Shown piece after piece: positions 24,897 through 32,853 of a stretch of DNA of 45,942 bases. The stretch lies in the NCBI GenBank assembly GCA_902783755.1, contig CACZSC010000149.1, positions 1-45,942 of the forward strand. Reading direction: 5' to 3'. The position numbers and the translations under genes were made by a program. The notes beneath the pieces were generated by a model. The model saw only the letters and a program-made list of their open reading frames with translations, was not told the origin of the DNA and did not search any database. Position 1 is the stretch's first letter. Every line of letters starts with the position of its first letter. Source of the DNA: an uncultured Ruminococcus sp. (lineage in GTDB: Bacteria > Bacillota > Clostridia > Oscillospirales > CAG-272).

Positions 24897-27035
24897 CTAC
24901 ATCCTGTAGGAAATCTCGTCAATGATGTTGGTGACGAAACTTACCATCTTGCCGACCAAGCTTGAGAAGAGCAGGCCCATGAACATCAGGAACGCCATGC
25001 CCACTATCGTCGCGATGCATGTGAGTATGTTCTTTCCGATCGTGTAGTTGTGAGTCGTCATAGTCGCTATGAACACGAGCAGTCCGACCCAGATGAACGC
25101 GATCGTGACGAGCAGTGAGATTATCCCGCCCTCCTCAGCGGTGAGGAAGTTGGATGCTATCGTAGACGGAAGCATCAGAAGCGGGAGAGGCGTCAGGCAG
25201 TAGCATGTCGCAACGAAGATGTCCTTCATGCTGCCTTCGCCTTCAAACAGCGTCGTGAGACACCAGTTTGCGACCACCCACAGGAGCAGCGGCACCACGA
25301 CAGCGGTGATGGCTCCAAGCAGGTTGAACGTTGCATTGGGCCTCGGGTTGAAAATATATCCCATTCCGATCGTGTAGTAGAAATACACCATGACCGTGAT
25401 GAGAAGGATTATGAACGCGCTCCGCACCGAGCCTCTCTTTTCATGTTTCAGATCCCAGAATCCGTCAAACGGATGGAATATCACATGGAAAGCATAGAGC
25501 AGTTCCTCTTTCAGGCTCTTTCTTCCGACTTTCAGCGCGGTCCTCTTGTTTACCTTTCCTGCGAAACCGAAGAATTTCGCGATGAGGAAACATGCGACCA
25601 CGATCACTATGGGAATTATCCAGAAGAATTTGTCAGCCCACGATTTCCTTATCTCCTTGTAGGCTGCGGAATAACTCTCGGTCTCCTTGGCTGCCTTGAA
25701 GTACTCCATCGATTCTTCGTATTTTCCCTGACGGAGAAGCGATTTACCTATATTTATATATGCCTCGTCGAAGTTGTTGTTTCTCTTCAGGATCTCGTTC
25801 CAGTCGTCGATGGTAACATCGTACATACGTTCGTTGTTGTGCTGCAGGGCGCTGATGAGAAGGTCGGCGTACTCCGTCCTCCTGAACACCACGATGTTTT
25901 TGTTCGTTTTGTCAAGGAGAAGGATGTTAGACCCCTGATATGCGATCGCCCTCACGCTGTCGATATTGCCCATCTGGGAACCGTTCTTGTCGCCGAATGC
26001 GAACAGAAGGCTTCCGTTGGAATCGTAGGTAAATACTTTCGATCTCTTTTCATCTATGATCGACCAGGTTCCCTCGGGCCCCATGGCCACGTCCACGACC
26101 TTGGAGGTGCCCGTGATCGTATCTTCTTCCACCGTCATCGCGTTCGGCACTTCCGTCATTATCTCTCCGGAAGGGGGGAAGAAGCCGTTTCTGGCCATGA
26201 CGTCTATACCCGAAGCATTAAGCTTCTTGACCGGCGCGTGGTCTCCGGATGTGTCTCCGGCCGCCACCGAGATCTCTATGGATGAAGTGGTAACATATAT
26301 GAAGTTCTGGTCGTCTATGGTGATGTTGTTGAACTCCGTGGGAACGTAGTCCTGCATCATCTCCCGCTGCTCCTTTGTCTGGAACCTTCTCCAGAGGAGC
26401 TCGAGGGGCGATACCTCGACTTTTGCCGCTCCGATGAACCCGAAGAACTCGCCTTCCATGTTGATGACTATAACGCCCTGATATGTCGTGGATGAAACCA
26501 CGAACAGACGTCCGTAATCGTCGGCGACGCAGGCGATCGGTTTGTAGATGTCGCCCTCTTCAAAGTAGCTGGACACCGGCTGGGGAATGATCTTCACGAA
26601 ATTGCAGTCAAGGTCGAAAAGCACGATCCTGTTGTTGTCAGTGTCGCAGATGTAGATGTTGTATTCGTCCACGAAGACCCCGGACGGGTTCCTGAACGAA
26701 TCGGGTACTCCCTGCTCGTTGACAAACCCGGATATTTCATGCTGTATCTTAAAGTATTTGTCCAGCACAAGGACCTTCCCGAGGGAAGCGTCTGCTATAT
26801 AGACCTTTTCGTCAGGCCCGACGAACAGGTCTCTCATATCCGAACCGAGTTCGTACGGCACTCCCATGTACGCCGCATCGACTATCATGTCGGGCACGTA
26901 CGCGTCGGGCGAGGAAAGGACCTGGCCCTGCGACGAATATGTGTACGTCGCGTAGGGAACGTTTGCGAACGCCACCGTCGGCAGGATCAAGAGGAACATC
27001 AGGGTAAGGGCTATTGCCGAAATCAATTTCTTCAT
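24897..27035 (-). CDS. NHL-repeat propeller / TPR / YIP1 membrane protein
   Basis: A 712-aa fusion. After a signal peptide (cleavage around AFA, residue 24) come NHL-type beta-propeller repeats (about 60-400; for example GVFVDEYNIYICDTDNNRIV). A short TPR-like helical pair (about 410-460, AYINIGKSLLRQGKYEESMEY in two helices) follows. One membrane helix (about 470-490, FFWIIPIVIVVACFLIAKF) and a basic cytoplasmic stretch precede a YIP1-like bundle of about five membrane helices to the end. The positive-inside rule places the propeller outside. It may be the membrane anchor of a surface complex, since the neighbouring secreted proteins lack lipoboxes. Four downstream genes are separated by no more than 20 nt. 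No experimental role is known to me. Confidence 0.85.
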   Translation of the reverse strand: MKKLISAIALTLMFLLILPTVAFANVPYATYTYSSQGQVLSSPDAYVPDMIVDAAYMGVPYELGSDMRDLFVGPDEKVYIADASLGKVLVLDKYFKIQHEISGFVNEQGVPDSFRNPSGVFVDEYNIYICDTDNNRIVLFDLDCNFVKIIPQPVSSYFEEGDIYKPIACVADDYGRLFVVSSTTYQGVIVINMEGEFFGFIGAAKVEVSPLELLWRRFQTKEQREMMQDYVPTEFNNITIDDQNFIYVTTSSIEISVAAGDTSGDHAPVKKLNASGIDVMARNGFFPPSGEIMTEVPNAMTVEEDTITGTSKVVDVAMGPEGTWSIIDEKRSKVFTYDSNGSLLFAFGDKNGSQMGNIDSVRAIAYQGSNILLLDKTNKNIVVFRRTEYADLLISALQHNNERMYDVTIDDWNEILKRNNNFDEAYINIGKSLLRQGKYEESMEYFKAAKETESYSAAYKEIRKSWADKFFWIIPIVIVVACFLIAKFFGFAGKVNKRTALKVGRKSLKEELLYAFHVIFHPFDGFWDLKHEKRGSVRSAFIILLITVMVYFYYTIGMGYIFNPRPNATFNLLGAITAVVVPLLLWVVANWCLTTLFEGEGSMKDIFVATCYCLTPLPLLMLPSTIASNFLTAEEGGIISLLVTIAFIWVGLLVFIATMTTHNYTIGKNILTCIATIVGMAFLMFMGLLFSSLVGKMVSFVTNIIDEISYRM

Positions 27036-27049
27036 AACTGCCTCCCCCC

Positions 27050-27928
27050 TTAGTCTTTCATACCGCTCGAACCCATGGTCTCGATGATATTCGACTGCGA
27101 GATCACGAATACGGCTATAGGCACTACCATCATGACTACGGTCGCTGCCGCCGACGCTCCGGTTCTCGTGATGCCGGCCGCAGTGATCTGTCCGATCGCG
27201 TAGTTAAGAGTCTTCAGCTGTTCCGAATAGATATATTCCGAAGAGCCCATCTGCCATAGGCCCTGGAACGAGAAGATTATCAGCGTCAGCCAGGCCGGCT
27301 TGACCATCGGCATGGCTATCGACCAGAAGGTCCGGAATTCCGAAGCACCGTCCAGTCTGGCTGATTCAAGGATCGCAGTGGACACGTTCGACTCCATGAA
27401 CTGCTTCATAAGGTACAGTCCCAGGGTCGAACACCACGCAGGCACGATGACGGCCAGATACGTATCTATCCATCCGAGCCATGTCAGGATGATGAATTTC
27501 ACTATGCTTCCGACAGTCGCGGAGAACATGAGAGATTTCTGGATGATCCAGAAGCACTGCTTTCCGCCCGGGAAGTCGATCTTTGCAAGAGCGTATGCAC
27601 AGATGGAAGAGAGCACCAGGTTTCCGAACGTGCCTCCCACTGATATGAGCACCGTGTTGAAGATGTATCTCGAGAACGGTACCCACGAGTCGCTCATGAG
27701 GTTAAAGAGGTTTGCGAAGTTGTCCAGCGTTGGGTGCTCAACATAGAACCTCGGAGGGAAGTAGAACAGTTCATTCAGCGGTTTCAGAGACTGAATCACC
27801 GTATAGTACATGGGAATGAACATGAACAGTCCGAGTATCGCGAGCACGATTGTAATTCCGACGTCGCCTCCCGCTGAACGGTTGAGGACGACCTGATGTC
27901 GTCTGGTTCTTAGTCTCTTCATGCTCAC
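27050..27928 (-). CDS. Carbohydrate ABC permease, MalG-like (first pair)
   Basis: A 292-aa CUT1 permease with six helices, beginning with ITIVLAILGLFMFIPMYYTV. EAA loop: LESARLDGASEFRTFWSIAMP. The GTG at 27928 overlaps the stop of the MalF-like gene (GTGA); an ATG two codons downstream (27922) is also possible and has GGTGAG before it. It is followed 14 nt later by the NHL/YIP1 gene. It pairs with the MalF-like protein at 27925-28869. Confidence 0.9.
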   Translation of the reverse strand: MSMKRLRTRRHQVVLNRSAGGDVGITIVLAILGLFMFIPMYYTVIQSLKPLNELFYFPPRFYVEHPTLDNFANLFNLMSDSWVPFSRYIFNTVLISVGGTFGNLVLSSICAYALAKIDFPGGKQCFWIIQKSLMFSATVGSIVKFIILTWLGWIDTYLAVIVPAWCSTLGLYLMKQFMESNVSTAILESARLDGASEFRTFWSIAMPMVKPAWLTLIIFSFQGLWQMGSSEYIYSEQLKTLNYAIGQITAAGITRTGASAAATVVMMVVPIAVFVISQSNIIETMGSSGMKD

Positions 27929-28869
27929 TCACCCAACTTCGAAATCAATTTGGTGACCAGCAGGTTGGCACCTATCATTATCAAGAACATCAGGAACGTT
28001 ATCGCAGAAGCATACCCGACTTCCCATCGGTTGCCCTGATATTCGCTTAAATGGTGAGACAATGTATAACCGACGTAATCCGTCGGAGGGTTGCCCGCCA
28101 GAGCGGAAACGATTCCGCCGAATCCGAAGGATCCGGTGATCGACATGATCGCGCCGAACATCAGCTGCGGCTTCATAGAGGGCAAGGTGATGTACCAAAG
28201 CTCCTGCCACCTGTTGCGCACCCCGTCGATGGAACCCGCCTCAAACAGGCTCTTGTCGATTCCCTGAAGACCCGCTATGAACGCCAAGAACGACGTTCCC
28301 AGTGATGTCCACAGGGCGACCATGATACACAGGGGCATGATGTACTTCGTATTCTGGAACCATAGTATCGGTGTGTCTATAAGCCCCAGCTTCAGCAGAA
28401 GACCGTTGACATATCCGTATGAGTCGCTGGAGAACATCGTAGCCCAGATCAGGTAGACGTTTCCGGAAATGGACGGTGCATAGAATATCAGCGTCGCCAC
28501 GGAACGGATCCTCGGGGAAAGCTCGTTGAGGAACCATGCCACCGCGAATGAAATTATGTACGATGCCGGCCCGACTATCACGGCGAATATCATCGTGTTC
28601 TTCAGAGCCGTCAGGAAAAGGTCATCGTCAAGGAACAGGGTTATGTAGTTATCCATGAAGATGAACTTCGGCGGCTCCAGCATGTTGAATGAAGTGAAGC
28701 TCAGCAAGAGAGAGAGGAAGACCGGGACTATTGTGAATAGGAAGAACAGGATCATAAAGGGGGCAACCATGAAGTATGCCATCTTGTTCCTTCTTACCAG
28801 GAACCATGTCCACTGCGCCTTCGTCATCTCACGGCGGGTCTTCACCTTTTTTTCCGTATTCTTAGACAT
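27925..28869 (-). CDS. Carbohydrate ABC permease, MalF-like (first pair)
   Basis: A 314-aa CUT1 permease. A basic cytoplasmic tail (KKVKTRREMTKAQW) is followed by MVAPFMILFFLFTIVPVFLSL and five more helices. EAA loop: FEAGSIDGVRNRWQELWYITLP. The ribosome site GGAG precedes ATG 28869. It overlaps its MalG-like partner by 4 nt and lies 29 nt after the solute-binding protein. Together these three genes form a standard importer core, to which the rest of the operon is added. Confidence 0.9.
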   Translation of the reverse strand: MSKNTEKKVKTRREMTKAQWTWFLVRRNKMAYFMVAPFMILFFLFTIVPVFLSLLLSFTSFNMLEPPKFIFMDNYITLFLDDDLFLTALKNTMIFAVIVGPASYIISFAVAWFLNELSPRIRSVATLIFYAPSISGNVYLIWATMFSSDSYGYVNGLLLKLGLIDTPILWFQNTKYIMPLCIMVALWTSLGTSFLAFIAGLQGIDKSLFEAGSIDGVRNRWQELWYITLPSMKPQLMFGAIMSITGSFGFGGIVSALAGNPPTDYVGYTLSHHLSEYQGNRWEVGYASAITFLMFLIMIGANLLVTKLISKLGE

Positions 28870-28898
28870 GTTATTTCTCCTTCATCTAGACGCGCGCC

Positions 28899-31800
28899 TT
28901 ATTTGTATTTGAGGTACGATTCAAATGCATCAGCCGCATCTGAAAGATACTTTGCTATCTGATCTGCCGAACTGTTGCCGATGGTCGTGAGCTCTTCGGC
29001 TGCTGCCCTTAGCTCCTCGATGCTCTGGCTCTTGATGGCGGCTTTTGCTTTCGCCACCGCAGGGTTCGTCGCCGTATCCGCCTCCAGCAGCTCTATCGCT
29101 TCCTCGGCCTGACCAAGCCTCTTGGACGCGAGAGTCTGTCCGACCTCCAGAGTCTCCAGATCGAACTCCGTTCTCTTTCTGGTGATCTCTTTGTTTATCG
29201 CGTTGATGTGACCCAGCAGGGACTGTACGGGATCGGCGTGGTTGTTGTATGCGTTCGCAAATGCGAATCCTGTGTAACGGTCTATGATATACGTTCCGGG
29301 GTACTGCGGTATCGCCGTCGTGTGGTCTTTCTGTTTCATCAGCTGTGAGTATTCTCTGGATGTCCAGGGGAGCTCTTCGAGCGCCTCTATATTGGCCGTC
29401 GCATTCTTTGCGGCGTCACCGAGGATCGCGACCAGCTCGTTTGAATAGTCGACCTGGAACTTCGTGTCTGTATACCAGCACATGAATTTCCATGCGGATT
29501 CGATGTCGTCCGCCCCAGACATCATGACCAGTGCGCTGGAGGAAGTGACCGAAGTATTGTCAATGGTCCCGTCTTCCCTTTCCACACCGGGTATCGGGCC
29601 GAACTCCCAGAGCCCGGCAAGCTCCGTCGCGAAGATTATGATGTTGTTGTAGGTGGTGTATCCCCCTATGAACAGCGGCATCTCGCCAGACCTGAACCTG
29701 TTGACCGCGTTGTATGATACCGGCAGCGAGTACTGCGTGAACATGTTGCACAGCGTCTCGAACGACTCCAGCGCAAGGTTGGAGTCCAGGTTGATCCTCA
29801 TTCCGTCATCCGCCCACAGGTCTCCTCCCATCTGGTACAGGAAGAGCTTGTAGCTGTTCGGGATCCCTATCTCCATGTTGTTGAACTGGAGCACCGGGAT
29901 CATGGCGAGGAGATCGTCCCAGGTCTTGGGAACGTCGTATCCCAGGTCGGCTATTATGTCTGTCCTGTAGAACAGCATGTCCCAGTCCTGGGTGTCCGGC
30001 AGACCGTATGTCTTGCCGTACAGCGTCATCGGGATGATGGCCGCCGGAGTGAACCTTTCGGTTATCTCATGGAAGTTCGAGAATATCTCCCTGAGTTCCG
30101 CGTTCTTGCTTTTAACCTCATCGGTATCCTCAGGCTGATCTTCATACGCTTCCGGATTCACGGCGTATACCGCGGAACGGATCGCGTACTGGATGGGATC
30201 GACGCCCGTGCCGGGCAGAGCGACTTCCGGGCCTATGCCCGCAAGCACCGACGGCAGCAGCGTGCCTCCCGCCACAAGTTTCAGGGATGCATCTATGTTG
30301 TACTGGGGACCGAAATCGTTGTCTATCAGGGTCCTCATGATCTGGGCCTGATCACGGCCTGTGGTGACCCAGACTTCTATTTCCTTCTCGGCATTCTCCC
30401 TGCTCTTTGTCTCATCGGAGGCACCGAGCGAGTTGTAGTCGTTGAAGAATGTCGCAAAGAACTGCTTGATCTCATACCAGAGGGACTGGAAGAAGTTCGC
30501 CTCGGCCTTAGGCTTCTCAGCCGATGCCGGCTGTATGTTGATCCAGTCTATTTCAAGAGGCTGTTTCTTGACGTTGTTGATCCATTCGCTGAGAGTACCG
30601 ACCTTGTTCTTCAGGTCGTTTATGTTCTTTGCTATCTGCTCCTCGTCCGTTCCCATCTTTAAGAGAAGCCTCTGGATCTCATCGATCGTCGCGGAGTTCT
30701 CGGACTTGATGTTCGCCATGTTCTCGACATAGCTCGTGACATCCCGCAGCACCTGTCCCTGGATCACGAAATCCCGGACCACGTCCGGAAGGACTCGTCC
30801 GAATCCGTAGTCTCTGTATTCGTCGGGATTGGCGCCCGTCAGCTTGATGACCTGCAGATAGTCATTGTTGAGCGAATTGAGCACCTTCGAGACCGTACCG
30901 ACCACGTTTCCCATTTCCCCGAGAGTCACCTCGAGTCTGATGGTATGCTTTCCCGGCTCCAGCCAGAACTGGAATGTATCGGCACCGTCGTTGGCCGCTT
31001 CAACCTGCCAGTTGTTGTTGTAATTGAACTTGAGGTAGTTCGCCTCCTCGAACGGAACTACGCCGTCCACGTAGAGCCTTCTCGAGGTGTACATGCCCGT
31101 CAGCTCGTTCTGGCGGAACCTGAACACTATCTCGTACATGCCCGCAGTGGTGACATCGAATTCGTATTCCACCCACTGACCGGGTGTCACCCACTTTTCT
31201 CCGCCTATGGAGTTGAGCCTTATCTTCGCAGGGTCCTGCGGCTCCGACATGGCGGACTTCCTGTCGTACACGGGGTAGATTGTATAGTCCGAAACCTTGG
31301 ACGGCGTCTCGGCATTGATATGTATGATCTCGTCCGTCACGGCTTCGGCTTTCCCGCTTGAATAACTTGCATAGGAGGTCTTGTCCTTGTAGGGATATAT
31401 CCTCAGCCCTCCGATGACCGATTCCTCTCTGACCGAACCGAGGCCGATGGTGTTCTCCCCGGCTTTGAGGTAGATCTGGAACGGATTCGGGTAATAGCCG
31501 TTCGGGTCATTCACGGTGTATGTCGCCCATTCGTAGACCACCGACGACACCGGACGGAGCTCGTTCCCCTGGGAGTCGGTCTCGAACCTGCCGTTGTCCG
31601 CGTACTGGTTGACCCAGGTCTTTTTCATTATGAGGTCGCGGACTTCGGCGAACGGAACTGCCCCGTTGATATACAGAGTCTTTTCCACCGAGTTCGTTTT
31701 TGATGTGACCGGGCAATAATCGATATCGATCGCGTACATTCCCTCTTCCGGCACCGTCACCTTCCAGGTCACTATACCGTCATCGGCGATCCGCAGCGAC

Positions 31801-32108
31801 GTTCCCTCCCGGCCGTTGAAATCCCTTTCGACCTTAACTTCGACAGTGGTCAGCTGCTTGTCGTACTTGGCTGCGGGGATGTAGATGTCCTCCGTACCCT
31901 TTCCGACCCCGCCGTACATCTCGGTGTACTCGTTGTACGACTTCGTCTTGAGCGCATCCGTTACCTCCTGCAGCGTGTTCCTTTGACTGTCCTGGGCATT
32001 ATCCCCGGACGAATCAGAGTCCGCTGCGACAATAAGCGGAAGCGACGTCAGGCATATGATTGCCGCCAGGCCGAGGCTGAGCAATCTTTTACCAACGGGT
32101 TTTCTCAT
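28899..32108 (-). CDS. Giant extracellular solute-binding protein with carbohydrate-binding-like domains
   Basis: A 1069-aa exported protein, about 2.5 times the length of a normal sugar-binding protein. The signal peptide ends near VAA-D (residue 29); C19 is inside the hydrophobic core and lacks a lipobox. Two beta-sandwich domains resembling CBM6/35 family modules lie at about 75-255 and 270-430 (similar strands GMYAIDIDY and GMYEIVFRF; LYINGAVPFAE and LYVDGVVPFEE). A helical linker (about 435-585) follows, then a family-1 binding domain (about 590-985; EIEVWVTTGRDQA, DWDMLFYRTDI, PKTWDDLLAMI, GGYTTYNN). A C-terminal helical tail (about 990-1069) ends the protein. The repeated strands suggest the two modules arose by duplication. 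First gene of the operon. It likely catches a polysaccharide or long oligosaccharide. Confidence 0.88.
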   Translation of the reverse strand: MRKPVGKRLLSLGLAAIICLTSLPLIVAADSDSSGDNAQDSQRNTLQEVTDALKTKSYNEYTEMYGGVGKGTEDIYIPAAKYDKQLTTVEVKVERDFNGREGTSLRIADDGIVTWKVTVPEEGMYAIDIDYCPVTSKTNSVEKTLYINGAVPFAEVRDLIMKKTWVNQYADNGRFETDSQGNELRPVSSVVYEWATYTVNDPNGYYPNPFQIYLKAGENTIGLGSVREESVIGGLRIYPYKDKTSYASYSSGKAEAVTDEIIHINAETPSKVSDYTIYPVYDRKSAMSEPQDPAKIRLNSIGGEKWVTPGQWVEYEFDVTTAGMYEIVFRFRQNELTGMYTSRRLYVDGVVPFEEANYLKFNYNNNWQVEAANDGADTFQFWLEPGKHTIRLEVTLGEMGNVVGTVSKVLNSLNNDYLQVIKLTGANPDEYRDYGFGRVLPDVVRDFVIQGQVLRDVTSYVENMANIKSENSATIDEIQRLLLKMGTDEEQIAKNINDLKNKVGTLSEWINNVKKQPLEIDWINIQPASAEKPKAEANFFQSLWYEIKQFFATFFNDYNSLGASDETKSRENAEKEIEVWVTTGRDQAQIMRTLIDNDFGPQYNIDASLKLVAGGTLLPSVLAGIGPEVALPGTGVDPIQYAIRSAVYAVNPEAYEDQPEDTDEVKSKNAELREIFSNFHEITERFTPAAIIPMTLYGKTYGLPDTQDWDMLFYRTDIIADLGYDVPKTWDDLLAMIPVLQFNNMEIGIPNSYKLFLYQMGGDLWADDGMRINLDSNLALESFETLCNMFTQYSLPVSYNAVNRFRSGEMPLFIGGYTTYNNIIIFATELAGLWEFGPIPGVEREDGTIDNTSVTSSSALVMMSGADDIESAWKFMCWYTDTKFQVDYSNELVAILGDAAKNATANIEALEELPWTSREYSQLMKQKDHTTAIPQYPGTYIIDRYTGFAFANAYNNHADPVQSLLGHINAINKEITRKRTEFDLETLEVGQTLASKRLGQAEEAIELLEADTATNPAVAKAKAAIKSQSIEELRAAAEELTTIGNSSADQIAKYLSDAADAFESYLKYK

Positions 32109-32268
32109 GTTGTCTTCCTCCTGGTATGAAAAGGCTCTCTTTTTGCGGAAAGCCCGAAAAACTACTTCATCAGGCGCGTTTTCCCGTCCTTCCGAAGGAC
32201 CGAAAACTGCAGCTTCGGGGCCCGTTTTCAGGGCATCTGTTATGCAAAAACTATTTTTTACGCCATCA
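32109..32268 (-). promoter_or_regulatory. Structured 5' leader of the glycan operon
   Basis: About 160 nt between the predicted transcription start and the ATG. It contains an imperfect long hairpin (GTTTTC and GTCCTT pairing with AAGGAC and GAAAAC, 32178-32207 on the plus strand). A second hairpin, GGCUUUC / GAGAGCC in the RNA (32154-32133), is followed by UUUUCAU, a weak terminator shape just before the Shine-Dalgarno AGGAGG. It matches no riboswitch class I can recognise. Attenuation is possible but unproven. Confidence 0.4.
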
Positions 32269-32276
32269 TATAGTCT

Positions 32277-32305
32277 ATGATATCACACTACCCCCGCAAT
32301 GTCAA
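32277..32305 (-). promoter_or_regulatory. Promoter of the seven-gene glycan operon
   Basis: On the minus strand: TTGACA (32305-32300), 17-nt spacer, TATCAT (32282-32277) with a TGA extension upstream. All seven genes down to 19806 have gaps below 30 nt, so this is probably the only promoter. Confidence 0.85.
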
Positions 32306-32461
32306 TAAAATCAAGGGATTTCAAGGGGTTGCGAAGGCATGAAAACCGTCCGTTTCATCGCTGTTTCCGCGCTTGTTTTTGTCAGTTTTGCACACAACTT
32401 TTCAGATATCCGGAAATGATGCAAAAAACGCTCTTTTAACCCCGGATCCGTCGTTATCTTT

Positions 32462-32480
32462 GGGTAAATATACATTACCC
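32462..32480. repeat. Palindrome 1, GGGTAA-N7-TTACCC
   Basis: Perfect 6-bp arms (32462-32467 and 32475-32480). Similar in arms to the palindrome at 32545; the two centres are about 82 bp apart. Possible regulator site. Confidence 0.45.
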
Positions 32481-32544
32481 CGGCCTGTCTTATCTTGGGC
32501 AGCTGTATACGATATGTCGGACCTCCCTCCCTGTGCGGCGAGCG

Positions 32545-32561
32545 GGTAATAATAAATTACC
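32545..32561. repeat. Palindrome 2, GGTAAT-N5-ATTACC
   Basis: Perfect 6-bp arms (32545-32550 and 32556-32561). Shares GGTAA / TTACC with palindrome 1. Possible regulator site for the sugar genes on either side. Confidence 0.45.
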
Positions 32562-32784
32562 TTTTCCCAAGGAGCAGGAAAAGCCTTCTTTTGTCTTTTT
32601 GCACACCCGCCGGGGGCGATTTTTGTATAAAACCAACAAATTTTAGCTTATTTTTTCTATACGTATACAAAGTGCACAAATACGCTGTCGGGACAGTTTC
32701 GCCCTGCCGGCTCCCCGGCGTCCCGCCTTTGGCGTATCCCGCACTTTACGGGTGACATCCCGGCGCGGCTCCGTTAATTATCCG

Positions 32785-32813
32785 TTGACAAAGTTATTTT
32801 TTAAATATATAAT
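32785..32813 (+). promoter_or_regulatory. Consensus promoter of the ROK kinase gene
   Basis: TTGACA (32785-32790), 17-nt AT-rich spacer, TATAAT (32808-32813). Confidence 0.92.
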
Positions 32814-32853
32814 CTGTACGTGAAATTCCGGACGGAAGAAAGGACGCAGACAT

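Larger units (their letters stand above)
32306..32784. other. Divergent intergenic region without genes
   Basis: Between the glycan-operon promoter and the glucokinase promoter there are about 480 bp with no convincing coding frame. It holds two related palindromes (listed separately), two copies of TTTTTGCACAC-like sequence (near 32386 and 32595), and a GC-rich stem-loop at 32689-32725 (CGGGAC / GTCCCG around GCCGG / CCGGC). It probably binds a regulator of one or both flanking operons, but no known operator is recognised. Confidence 0.4.

Noticed and set aside
25443..26285. 280-codon open frame on the plus strand inside the NHL/YIP1 gene
   Set aside because: It overlaps a recognised gene completely and has no homology-like motif or ribosome site.
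30069..30662. Open frame on the plus strand inside the giant binding protein gene
   Set aside because: Shadow of the binding protein; no initiation signal.
32689..32725. GC-rich stem-loop, possible small RNA or tRNA remnant
   Set aside because: No acceptor/TPsiC pattern, no U run after the stem, no promoter clearly aimed at it; kept only as a note in the intergenic entry.
32495..32755. 86-codon open frame in the divergent intergenic region
   Set aside because: No ribosome site, unusual Pro/Cys-rich composition, and it runs through palindromes and a GC-rich stem-loop.
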